A stretch of 34,737 bases of DNA from an uncultured Bacteroidales bacterium (lineage in GTDB: Bacteria; Bacteroidota; Bacteroidia; Bacteroidales; Bacteroidaceae). Shown here piece after piece: positions 6,818 through 14,247 of the stretch (position 1 is its first letter; every line of letters begins with the position of its first letter). A program made the position numbers and the translations under genes. Location of the stretch: assembly GCA_947303715.1 (NCBI GenBank), contig CAMYYY010000030.1:1-34737 (forward strand), in the 5' to 3' direction. The notes beneath the pieces were generated by a model that was not told the origin of the DNA, made no database searches, and saw only the letters and a program-made list of their open reading frames with translations.

Positions 6818-7621
6818 TTATTTTCCCCTGAACTTGCGGCTGTCGAACCATATCTTCGCGCGCTTGGCAAAGTAGGTGGGCATGAAGATGAAGAAAAGAT
6901 AGAGGTAGGACTTCAGCTTGGAGTAGCCCAGCAGCTGCTGATAGACGGAGGCGTTGTAGTGGATGAGGGAGATGCGCTTTGCCCGCGAGACGGAGCCGCT
7001 GCGGAGGCAGTAATAGGTGAGGGGCTCCTGTATGCCGTAGGCCGTGCCGCACTTCTGGAGGATGCTGAGGAAGAGCGCCCAGTCCTGACGACGACGGATG
7101 GTGGGCATGAAGAACTTGCCGTACTTCGCCGTGTCGTACATGGCTGTGGAACAGCCGATTTTATTGTCGTGCATCAGCTGGCGGAAGGTGAGCGTGGCGG
7201 GGCTGCGGACGATGCCGACAATCTCGCCCTCGGGGTTGCGCTGGAGATAGGAGGAGTAGCTGAGGCAGCAGTCGTGCTCCTTCATGAAGGCCACCTGACG
7301 CTCCACCTTGTCGGGCATCCAGCAGTCGTCGCTGTCGCAGAAGGCGATGAAGCGCCCCTCAGCCTGCTGGATGGAGATGTTGCGGGCAAGGCCCGGGCCG
7401 CAGTTGGTGTCGAGGAAGAACAGGCGCACACGGCTGTCCTCCTGCTGAAACTGCAGGAGCATGTCCCGTACACGCTGGTTTGACGAGGCATCGTCCGTAA
7501 TGAGAAGTTCGATATTCCGGTATGTCTGTGCCAACACACTACGAATACTATCAGCCAGTAAGAGGCTTTCGTTGTAGGTTGGCATGATGACCGAAACAAG
7601 GTCTTCAGTAGGCTTTTGCAT
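6818..7621 (-). CDS. Glycosyltransferase family 2
   Basis: The 267-aa protein has the GT-A fold signatures of GT2 enzymes. It starts VSVIMPTYNES, and has ITDDASS near residue 41, the metal-binding DSDD at 96-99 (AFCDSDDCW) and a catalytic-base-like RRQDW around 180. It would add a sugar from a nucleotide donor to the lipid-linked repeat unit at the cytoplasmic face of the membrane. The C-terminus is basic and aromatic (YLYLFFIF) and may touch the membrane. It is the last gene of the minus-strand polysaccharide cluster but has its own promoter 59 bp from the neighbouring gene, so it can be expressed separately. Donor and acceptor sugars cannot be read from the sequence. Confidence 0.9.
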   Translation of the reverse strand: MQKPTEDLVSVIMPTYNESLLLADSIRSVLAQTYRNIELLITDDASSNQRVRDMLLQFQQEDSRVRLFFLDTNCGPGLARNISIQQAEGRFIAFCDSDDCWMPDKVERQVAFMKEHDCCLSYSSYLQRNPEGEIVGIVRSPATLTFRQLMHDNKIGCSTAMYDTAKYGKFFMPTIRRRQDWALFLSILQKCGTAYGIQEPLTYYCLRSGSVSRAKRISLIHYNASVYQQLLGYSKLKSYLYLFFIFMPTYFAKRAKIWFDSRKFRGK

Positions 7622-7643
7622 CTCCGTTTTTTAAAATCGGGTG

Positions 7644-7675
7644 CAAAAGTACTGCAAATTACATGAACAGACAAA
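7644..7675 (-). promoter_or_regulatory. Internal promoter for the terminal GT2 gene
   Basis: On the minus strand TTTG (7675-7672) and TACTTTTG (7651-7644) are separated by exactly 20 bp, an excellent match to the Bacteroidetes consensus. Transcription would start near 7637, about 15 nt before the ATG at 7621. Confidence 0.75.
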
Positions 7676-7680
7676 TTTTT

Positions 7681-8565
7681 TTAAGGTAATGTGATGAGTG
7701 CCCCTGCTTTTTGGAGGAATGCGGGCGTATAGTAGTTCATAAAGCCGCCCAGGGAGGTGAACGTCATCTCGCCGAAGAGGATGCGCCCACCGAGGTTGTA
7801 GAGGTCCACGCGTACGACGGGGAACGGCTTCGCCAGACGTTCGGCAACCTCGATCATTCCGTCCAGATTGGGAGGGGGCGGGATGGGGTCGCCCTGCAGA
7901 TAGTGGTCGTTGTATATGCCGTACTCGGGATGGGGGTGCCACGCGGTGTCGTACGTCATCAGCTGCGACTTGTTGCTGCCCGTGCGGTTGGTGCAGATGA
8001 GAATGTAGTGGGCCTTGCCGTTGAAGCACCAGAACTTATAGTCGATGAGCGAGGTGGAGTAGCGCGAGGACCACTCGTCGTTCTCCAGCAGCGCCTCGGC
8101 AATGATGCGGGGCTGGATGCGGGAGTAGTGGAGGTTGCCCTCGGCCAGACCATAGGTCTCGGCAAGCGTCTGACGGAAGACGTTGCGCACCTGCCGCTCG
8201 TCAAGCCGGCTCTTGTCCGTCACCATGTAGCCGTCGCCCGAGCCGTGCGTGGCCTTGAGGATGAACCGCTGGGGAAGGGCGTCGAAATCGATGGCATCAG
8301 CCGTGTCCCACACGCCGTAGAGGGTGTTGAGGATGTGCGCAAGGCCACACTCGCTGACGTAGTCGCGGACGGCATATTTGTCCGACAAACGTGTCCAAGC
8401 CGTAGTGTCGGTACGCAGGGAGAGGTACTGAATCTTCTCATTCAGATCCTGCGGAGGATTCAGGTGAATCCGCCTGCGGAAGCGGAGGAAGTAGCGGAGG
8501 CGCACCAGCAGTTCAGGATGGCGGCGCCCCAGACAGGATGCCAGATGTTTCAGCCGTTTTTTCAT
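7681..8565 (-). CDS. TupA-like ATP-grasp protein (polysaccharide biosynthesis)
   Basis: The 294-aa protein resembles the TupA-type ATP-grasp family found in surface polysaccharide clusters. It has a basic N-terminus, then LNEKIQYL, a DKYAVRDYV segment near residue 63, an ILKATHGSGDG nucleotide-binding loop near 112, DYKFWCFNG near 183, and VVRVDLY plus FGEMTFTSLGG near the C-terminus, where acidic residues would bind magnesium. ATP-grasp enzymes join a carboxylate to an amine using ATP. In this setting it may add an amino acid or other acyl decoration to the glycan, although older annotations call the family glycosyltransferase. It overlaps the upstream GT4 gene by 4 bp (ATGA), which indicates translational coupling. 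Confidence 0.85.
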   Translation of the reverse strand: MKKRLKHLASCLGRRHPELLVRLRYFLRFRRRIHLNPPQDLNEKIQYLSLRTDTTAWTRLSDKYAVRDYVSECGLAHILNTLYGVWDTADAIDFDALPQRFILKATHGSGDGYMVTDKSRLDERQVRNVFRQTLAETYGLAEGNLHYSRIQPRIIAEALLENDEWSSRYSTSLIDYKFWCFNGKAHYILICTNRTGSNKSQLMTYDTAWHPHPEYGIYNDHYLQGDPIPPPPNLDGMIEVAERLAKPFPVVRVDLYNLGGRILFGEMTFTSLGGFMNYYTPAFLQKAGALITLP

Positions 8566-9602
8566 CGCATGCCCAGTTTATCAATCAGTTCGTCAGTCAG
8601 CACAGCCTTCACGTCGTAGAGGTGCGAGCGCTCCAGCGCCCTCTTGCGCATGGGCTGGAGGATGGAGCGGTCGGCTATGACGCGGCGCATCACGTCCGTC
8701 AGCGCCTCGTTGTCGCCCGTGGGGAAGAGCAGGCCGCAACGCCCGTCGCCGATGATTTCCTCGGCATAACTCCAGTCGGAGGCTATCACGGGCAGGGCGG
8801 CGATGGCGGCATCGGCAATCACCCCGGGGAAGCCCTCGGTGGGGTGCATGGTAGGAAAGAGCATGGCATCGTATTCGGACAGCAGGCGGTAGCCGGGCAC
8901 ATCGTTCAGCTGCAGGAAGCCACGGAACTGCACGTTAGGCAACGCCTCGCACTCCTGCAGGAAACGCACCTGCACGTCGGCATCCATGCGCCCGAAGAAA
9001 TCTATCTCGAACCGTCCCTGCAGGCCCTCGGCATTCAGCCGGCGCGCGGATTCCAGGATGTGGAAGATGCCCTTCAGTTCCGTCAGGCGCGAGAGGAAGA
9101 CGAAGCGGACCTTGTCGCCCGTGTGGGGGACATCGGCATCGGGGACATAGTAGACGGGCTTGAAGTTGTAGAGCCTCAGCGTGTTGTCGATGCCCACCTC
9201 GTGATAGAGTTCCGCCACCTTGTCGGCCTCGACGATGATGCGCTCCAGCTTATGGAACGGGGCGGCCTTGTAGATGCCCTGCTTGATCTTCACGGGCGTG
9301 TAGCCGGCAATCATAAAGTAGTAGATGCGGCTTGTGAGGGGGAGCGAGGTAGTGAGGCGGATGAGGCGGTAGGCGCTGACGTTGGAGGTGGAGATGACGA
9401 TGTTCGCGTACCGGCGGAAGAGCAGGCGCCACAACACGCGGAGCAGGATGCGGGGGTCGCGTTTCCATCGCTGCGTATCGACATAGTCCACCGTGTCCAG
9501 CTTCTCCTTGAAGAAGGTGAGCAGGTAGCGGTTCTTTACCGCATCTCCCGCCTGCGGGATGTTCGGATAATCCAAGGCACCGATGAAAAACAGACTCTTC
9601 AT
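8562..9602 (-). CDS. Glycosyltransferase family 4 (GT-B fold)
   Basis: The 346-aa protein has a Rossmann-like N-terminal half starting FFIGALDYPN, with an AGDAVKNRYLL loop. The C-terminal half is of GT1/GT4 type. It contains VFLSRLTELKGIFHILESA around residue 190 and the EX7E-like donor-binding motif EGFPGVIADAAIAALPVIAS around 280-300, followed by GLLFPTGD. It should transfer a hexose-type sugar from a nucleotide donor in the cytoplasm during repeat-unit assembly. Its start codon overlaps the stop of the flippase gene and its stop overlaps the start of the ATP-grasp gene, both as ATGA, so the three are translated as a coupled set. Confidence 0.9.
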   Translation of the reverse strand: MKSLFFIGALDYPNIPQAGDAVKNRYLLTFFKEKLDTVDYVDTQRWKRDPRILLRVLWRLLFRRYANIVISTSNVSAYRLIRLTTSLPLTSRIYYFMIAGYTPVKIKQGIYKAAPFHKLERIIVEADKVAELYHEVGIDNTLRLYNFKPVYYVPDADVPHTGDKVRFVFLSRLTELKGIFHILESARRLNAEGLQGRFEIDFFGRMDADVQVRFLQECEALPNVQFRGFLQLNDVPGYRLLSEYDAMLFPTMHPTEGFPGVIADAAIAALPVIASDWSYAEEIIGDGRCGLLFPTGDNEALTDVMRRVIADRSILQPMRKRALERSHLYDVKAVLTDELIDKLGMR

Positions 9603-10843
9603 ATTTTACGATTTAACTTGTTGACTTGTTGACTCGTTGACTTGCCGATAAACCTTCGGTAATTGAGGTAGAGTGCGAGGGTATAGACGACGGAACTGAG
9701 GATGGCGGTAAGGATGGCGCCCTCGACGTTCCACAACCAGACGAGCAGAATGGAGCCGGTAATCTTCACCGCGCCGCAGGCAAAACTGCTGTTGCGGATG
9801 CTGCGCCCCTGCCCATGCGAGCCCAGATAGCGGTTGATCATATCCCCCACCCCATGCACGCTGAAACCTACGGCCAGCCAGGCAGCATAGCGGCCCACGA
9901 TACGGTAGGACTCGTCGTAGAGGCTGACGACGGGGCCAATCAGCAGAATGAATCCGATGCATGACAGGAGCGTGATGGCGAGCGTCAGCATCATCACGCG
10001 GCGCGGGATGCGCGGCTGATGGACGAACTGCTTGAAGAATGTGGTGCCCACGATGCCGGGCAGGTAGGAGATGGGCTGCGCCAACGAAAGGGCGAGCGTG
10101 AAGAAGCCCACGTTGGCATTGTCGTCGTTGAAGATACCCAGCGTGACGCCCGACAAGTAGTTCGTGGCTACCATAGCCAGCGAGCCGAAATAGAGGTGGA
10201 TGCCGTAGTCGCGGTTCTCCTTGCGAAGCTCGCCGTAGAGAGGTTTCAACTGGCGGAACGAAGGGCGTGTGGACACGATGATGCCCACCAGCACGGCAGA
10301 GCAGATGCCCCAATGGAGCCAGAGCACCAGACGGCTGTCAACCTCGGCACGGCGATAGACAAGCAATGCCACCGGGATGAAGCACATGACGGGCAGCACG
10401 CGCGCCAAAGACAGACGGAAGATGTGGTTGTCGCCCTGCGCCGTAGTGTTCATGTAGTTCGTCAGCAGCGGATAGAAGCAGACGGGCAACGAGCAGAAGA
10501 ACAGCGTCCGCAGCCCGGGCTCTCCGCCATGCATCAAGGCCGCTATCGTCGTGCCCACCAGCAGCAGGACTGCAGAGATGCCCAGACAGCCGATGAGCAT
10601 GCCGCGGATGCGGGCGCTGCGACGCGGGTCGTTGGAGAGCGCCAGCAGACGGCTGCCGGACATATACCAGCCGAACAGCACCACCCACGACAGCAACTGG
10701 ATAATGTTCATCACGTAGCGCACGTTGCCGTAGGCCACGGTATCAAGCACATCGGTATTGACCTTCGATGCCACGAAGTTCAGCACAGCCCCAAGGAACG
10801 TGGCTGCGTAGAGTACCAATACCTGTTGCTTATTCTTGCTCAT
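9599..10843 (-). CDS. Wzx-like polysaccharide flippase
   Basis: The 414-aa protein is almost entirely hydrophobic helices (about 12 expected), starting with VLVLYAATFLGAVLNFVAS. This matches the MATE-like/MVF polysaccharide transporter fold. It should flip undecaprenyl-linked repeat units across the inner membrane, feeding the Wzy-like polymerase encoded upstream in the same operon. The last dozen or so residues (KSTSQQVNKLNRKI) are encoded by an 8-bp tandem repeat at 9615-9644 and look like an acquired tail. It has ATGA overlaps with both the GT2 upstream and the GT4 downstream. Confidence 0.85.
   Translation of the reverse strand: MSKNKQQVLVLYAATFLGAVLNFVASKVNTDVLDTVAYGNVRYVMNIIQLLSWVVLFGWYMSGSRLLALSNDPRRSARIRGMLIGCLGISAVLLLVGTTIAALMHGGEPGLRTLFFCSLPVCFYPLLTNYMNTTAQGDNHIFRLSLARVLPVMCFIPVALLVYRRAEVDSRLVLWLHWGICSAVLVGIIVSTRPSFRQLKPLYGELRKENRDYGIHLYFGSLAMVATNYLSGVTLGIFNDDNANVGFFTLALSLAQPISYLPGIVGTTFFKQFVHQPRIPRRVMMLTLAITLLSCIGFILLIGPVVSLYDESYRIVGRYAAWLAVGFSVHGVGDMINRYLGSHGQGRSIRNSSFACGAVKITGSILLVWLWNVEGAILTAILSSVVYTLALYLNYRRFIGKSTSQQVNKLNRKI
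9615..9644. repeat. 8-bp tandem repeat within the flippase 3' end
   Basis: On the plus strand CTTGTTGA, CTTGTTGA and CTCGTTGA are followed by a partial CTTG-type unit, preceded by AA and with an 8-bp period. The repeat is translated as the flippase C-terminal tail and is probably intergenic in origin. Confidence 0.65.
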
Positions 10844-11784
10844 TCGCTCAACTGATTGTATTGCAGGAAATCGTCGTAGGAAATGCCCTCCTTGCTGCGG
10901 GCATCGTGCATCAGGCGGCGCACCAGACGGAAGGACTGGCGTGCCGTGAGTCCGTCAGCGCGGAAATACTTGTAGCAACCCGGCAGGCTGAGGCAACGTA
11001 TTACGAGGAACTGCAACGGGTTGTAATAGAGTCGCGCCACGATGAGGCGGCCCAGATAGTACATGTAGTCGCGACCGAGCCGTCCGCCTGCCATACGTTT
11101 GGCTGAGGAGGAGACCTTATGATAGACGACGGACTGGCGTACAATAGCCATCTTCTCCCCTGCCCTACGCATCCGATGAGCGAACTCAAAGTCCTCCTCG
11201 CCGAAGAAGAAGCGCTCCGTCAGCAACCGCCCCTCGCCATCCACCAGCGAGGCGTCTGCCAAAAGCGCACAGCCGGAGATGAACGTCACAGGCAGCGGGC
11301 TACGGTCGGGCATGACTTCAGCATTCCTGAAATACCCCTTGCGGGTACCGAAGGTCAAACGTCCTCCGCAGGACCAGATGCGGTTCTTCTCCGCCCAGTA
11401 ACAGATGAGCGGGCCTGCCACCTTGACTTCGGGATGCGCACAGCGGTAGTCCTGAAGCTTCACCATGAAATCCGGTTCCACCTCCGTATCGTTATTGAGC
11501 AGCATGTAATTGTCCGGCTCATATCGGCGGGCGTAGGCGATGGCCTTGTTGTTGCCGACGGCAAAGCCCCAGTTGCGCCCCAACGGAAGCACCTCGGCCT
11601 CGTGCTGCGACGTGGTATTCCATTCGTCCGAAGCAAGAAAGGCCTCGATGCGCGCCACGCTGTCGTCCTCGGAACCGTTATCAGCCACCACGATACGGAA
11701 ATCGCCTCCTGCTCCTGCCAGAGACCGTAGGCAGGCGAGGGTGTCGTCGGCACCGTTCCAGTTTATCAGGACTACAACTGTCAT
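10840..11784 (-). CDS. Glycosyltransferase family 2, rhamnosyltransferase-like
   Basis: The 314-aa protein begins VVVLINWNGADDT, with VVADNGSEDDS near residue 33 and MLLNNDTEVEPDF near 95. This NNDT form of the metal-binding motif is typical of the rhamnosyltransferase-like branch of GT2. GEEDFEFAHRMRRAGEK near 195 supplies the catalytic-base ED motif. The C-terminal part contains an amphipathic or hydrophobic stretch (LGRLIVARLYYNPLQFLVI) likely to sit at the membrane. It lies 28 bp after the polymerase gene and overlaps the flippase start by 4 bp. The predicted role is addition of one sugar of the repeat unit; linkage and donor are unknown. Confidence 0.9.
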   Translation of the reverse strand: MTVVVLINWNGADDTLACLRSLAGAGGDFRIVVADNGSEDDSVARIEAFLASDEWNTTSQHEAEVLPLGRNWGFAVGNNKAIAYARRYEPDNYMLLNNDTEVEPDFMVKLQDYRCAHPEVKVAGPLICYWAEKNRIWSCGGRLTFGTRKGYFRNAEVMPDRSPLPVTFISGCALLADASLVDGEGRLLTERFFFGEEDFEFAHRMRRAGEKMAIVRQSVVYHKVSSSAKRMAGGRLGRDYMYYLGRLIVARLYYNPLQFLVIRCLSLPGCYKYFRADGLTARQSFRLVRRLMHDARSKEGISYDDFLQYNQLSE

Positions 11785-11787
11785 GAA

Positions 11788-11853
11788 GGGGTTAAGGGTT
11801 AAGGGTTAACGGTTAAGGGTTAGAGGGTAAGGGTTTGGTTTTTAGGGTTAGGG
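11788..11853. repeat. GGGTTAA heptamer repeat at the polymerase/GT2 junction
   Basis: GGGTTAA-like units repeat about nine times with a period near 7 bp and with decay. The repeat fills the 28-bp gap and extends into the polymerase 3' end, where it encodes the final LKTKPLPSNP residues. It resembles the repeat at 4045-4076. Confidence 0.7.
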
Positions 11854-13069
11854 GCCTGATGGGGAAGGTTCTTCCTACAAGCCCGTCAACAACATGCAAC
11901 AGCATCACCATGACGGGGGTTTCAATGACATCGAGGTGGAAGAAATAGAACTCGAACCACCCCATGGCCAGCAGGGCGCAATAATAATAGTAAATGGTAT
12001 TCGTGAAGACGTTGGGGAAACGGATGGAGAGCATTTTGAGCGTGTAGCAGAGGGCACTCAATCCCAACGTATAGAGAGCAAACTGGAGGTAATCGGTGTA
12101 AATGAAGAGCGTGCCGAAGAAGGTACGGACGTTGGTGAGGCTGATGCCCGTGAAATGGTACGTGGGGTTGACGGGCGAGAGTACCTCTCCATCGCCCGTA
12201 ATCTGGTTGAGGATATTGATAAAGGGTGTCCAGATGACGGTGGAGGGGCCGCGGTCCGGCACACCGAGTTCCATATCCATGCTGAGCCCCAAGGTACCGG
12301 ACGAGAAGTAATGGACGAAGCGCTGCATGATCCATTCAGCGACACCGCCGTTCATGGCGATGTCGTTTACAATCACCACAGCCGCGCCAAAGGTGATGAA
12401 GAACACCGCTACGCCGCTCAGGGCCACCAATAGCAGCAGGCGGGGCGTAACCTTCATCTTGCCCGAGGCTATACGCAACATCACACCCACCACAGGAGGA
12501 ATGATGATGGCACCCTTTACCATATTGATAAAACTGACAAGCATCAGAGGGATGATAAGCAACCAAAGCCAGCGCCGCTGACGATTGAGGTAGTAGATGA
12601 ACAGCATCAGCATGACGCTGCAGAAATGCTTCAAATGGCCCCAGAATCCGAAGCCTACGAACTCCTCGGCAAACTCGTCGGAGCCGATGAGGAAATTCGA
12701 ACTGCGCACGGTACTCAGCAGGTGGAACATCATCATGAGGACAAGCACAATACCGATGCCCACGAAAATACGGGGTATCCCATCATCGGTAATGGTCGTA
12801 GTACGGATGTCATAGTGATGTCTGCCAGCATAGCCCGCAAACAGAAAACTGGGCAACGCAAACAACAGCAGCCCGACATTCCAAAGCAGAATGCTGGGAT
12901 AGTAGAACTCCACAAAGCCATCATGCCCAGCCATGCCTACCGAGATGAGCAGCACAGCCACATAGGGCAGCATAAGGATATTGAGCGGGGTGAGTATTGT
13001 CCCCCATGCCTTTCGTTCCAAATAGAACAGAACGGCTACTTCTATCAATATGCCGAGGAGATAAAGCAA
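11813..13069 (-). CDS. Wzy-like oligosaccharide repeat-unit polymerase
   Basis: The 418-aa protein has roughly 10-12 hydrophobic helices and a large loop (about residues 235-320, rich in Gly, Pro and Asp) before the last group of helices. This matches the topology of O-antigen/capsule polymerases such as Wzy. Sequence is poorly conserved in this family, so the call rests on topology and on position between Wzz and the glycosyltransferases. No ATG starts the frame in a sensible place: a TTG at 13069 is used, since the first internal ATG (codon 33) would remove the first membrane helix. The C-terminal residues are encoded by the GGGTTAA repeat. It would polymerise flipped repeat units on the periplasmic side. 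Confidence 0.75.
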   Translation of the reverse strand: MLYLLGILIEVAVLFYLERKAWGTILTPLNILMLPYVAVLLISVGMAGHDGFVEFYYPSILLWNVGLLLFALPSFLFAGYAGRHHYDIRTTTITDDGIPRIFVGIGIVLVLMMMFHLLSTVRSSNFLIGSDEFAEEFVGFGFWGHLKHFCSVMLMLFIYYLNRQRRWLWLLIIPLMLVSFINMVKGAIIIPPVVGVMLRIASGKMKVTPRLLLLVALSGVAVFFITFGAAVVIVNDIAMNGGVAEWIMQRFVHYFSSGTLGLSMDMELGVPDRGPSTVIWTPFINILNQITGDGEVLSPVNPTYHFTGISLTNVRTFFGTLFIYTDYLQFALYTLGLSALCYTLKMLSIRFPNVFTNTIYYYYCALLAMGWFEFYFFHLDVIETPVMVMLLHVVDGLVGRTFPIRPLTLKTKPLPSNP

Positions 13070-13080
13070 CGGATAAAAAG

Positions 13081-13168
13081 GAATTAGGAATTAGAAATTA
13101 GAAATAAGGAATAAAAAATTAGTTATTAGGAATGAGGAATTAGTTGTAAGGAATGAGGGATTAGGATT
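13081..13168. repeat. GAATTAG-type low-complexity repeat between Wzz and polymerase genes
   Basis: Units such as GGAATTA, GAAATTA, GGAATGA and GGAATAA repeat irregularly with 7-12 bp spacing through the 91-bp gap between the two minus-strand genes. No promoter or hairpin was seen in it. Confidence 0.6.
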
Positions 13169-14237
13169 GGGCGGCTGTGCGGCCCTGGACAATTTCCTTG
13201 ATGACAATCCACGCTGCCGTGCCGAAAAAGGCCAGGAAGACGTAGAGAAGGCCCATCATCAACTTCTTGGGCGAGGAGGCCTTAAAGGGGGTATAGGGAG
13301 GTTGCATCACCACGCAGACGGGCGTACTTTCAGCAACTTTGGCGCGCGAGAGTTCCAGCTGTCCTGCCAATTGATTATAAACATTGAAGGCCAACTCTTG
13401 CTCGTTCTGCAGGCGTTCCTGCTCAATCTGATACTGCAAGAGCACCATATTCTGGTGCTTGTCGGCATAGTCGGCATAGGCCTGCTGGGCAATGTAATAC
13501 TTTTCGCGGGCCTCATTATATAACGTCTCGGTGTATTGCAAATCCTTGCGTGCCTTGGCGGAACGGTAGTCTGCCACGTACTGCTGCAAGTTGTCCGACA
13601 CCTTCTGCGCCACGACGGCAGCAATCAAGGGGTCCTGCATGGTGACGTTAACGGTAATGACGTTGTTTCCCTTATCAACGGCCGTGTTGATTTTTTTGTT
13701 GAGCGACTTCAGCACCAGTTGCTGACTGCGGGAAAGGAGCATGGGATCGGCATCACGGCGGGGCATAATGGTGTCTGCCGCATTATGCGACGTCAACTTC
13801 TTAATCAGCTTGCCGGGAGCGCGCAAGGCTACGGACCACCACGGATAGCGCTGCTTGTAACGCAAATAGTGGTAGAGGTCTGTTTTAAGTTTGTCGTCCT
13901 TCGACTTGACAGGCAGTTCCATCAGTTCCGTCAGAAAGGGCGTAGAGGAAATAATCTGCGGATAGAGTTCGGGATAAACCGCATCCTCAATGCCACTCAG
14001 TCCGCCCAGATCGATGCCCGCCATGGCGGCTAACGAACCGAAGCTGCTGGTGATGCCGCCTCCGTTTGACATTTCAGGAGCAAGCACGGCGGTGGAGGTG
14101 TATTCTTTCGGAATGCTGAAGGCTATAATGATGCTAAGAATGCCGCCAATGAAACAGGCCTTCAGCAACAGCTTCCACTTGCTCAGCAGAAGCATGACGA
14201 TGCCGATGAAGTCCAATGAAGTTCCTTTCTTTTCCAT
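13161..14237 (-). CDS. Wzz-type polysaccharide chain-length determinant
   Basis: The 358-aa protein has the Wzz layout. A cytoplasmic N-terminus leads into a first membrane helix (about 20-42), then KEYTSTAVLAP, a long periplasmic helical region with coiled-coil character (about 200-310, many Glu, Gln and Ala), and a Pro-rich PPYTPFKASSPKK motif just before the second membrane helix (about 327-347). It would set polymer length together with the Wzy-like polymerase. There is no fused or neighbouring BY-kinase (Wzc), which distinguishes it from classical group 1 capsule systems. It follows the SLBB export protein gene by only 10 bp. Confidence 0.9.
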   Translation of the reverse strand: MEKKGTSLDFIGIVMLLLSKWKLLLKACFIGGILSIIIAFSIPKEYTSTAVLAPEMSNGGGITSSFGSLAAMAGIDLGGLSGIEDAVYPELYPQIISSTPFLTELMELPVKSKDDKLKTDLYHYLRYKQRYPWWSVALRAPGKLIKKLTSHNAADTIMPRRDADPMLLSRSQQLVLKSLNKKINTAVDKGNNVITVNVTMQDPLIAAVVAQKVSDNLQQYVADYRSAKARKDLQYTETLYNEAREKYYIAQQAYADYADKHQNMVLLQYQIEQERLQNEQELAFNVYNQLAGQLELSRAKVAESTPVCVVMQPPYTPFKASSPKKLMMGLLYVFLAFFGTAAWIVIKEIVQGRTAAQS

Positions 14238-14247
14238 GCCTATTTAC

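Noticed and set aside
6734..8619. Long plus-strand open frames at 6734-7483 and 7711-8619 opposite the GT2 and ATP-grasp genes
   Set aside because: They are antisense to genes with clear family motifs, have composition typical of shadow frames (rich in Val, Glu, Gly, Arg and His) and show no domain.
11788..11853. Telomere-like TTAGGG/TTAACCC tract
   Set aside because: It is degenerate, internal to a bacterial operon and coding at one side, so it is a simple repeat and not a chromosome end.
8538..13087. Open plus-strand frames such as 8538-9632, 10019-10855 and 12626-13087
   Set aside because: They are mirror frames of the GT4, flippase and polymerase genes in GC-rich DNA, with no motif.
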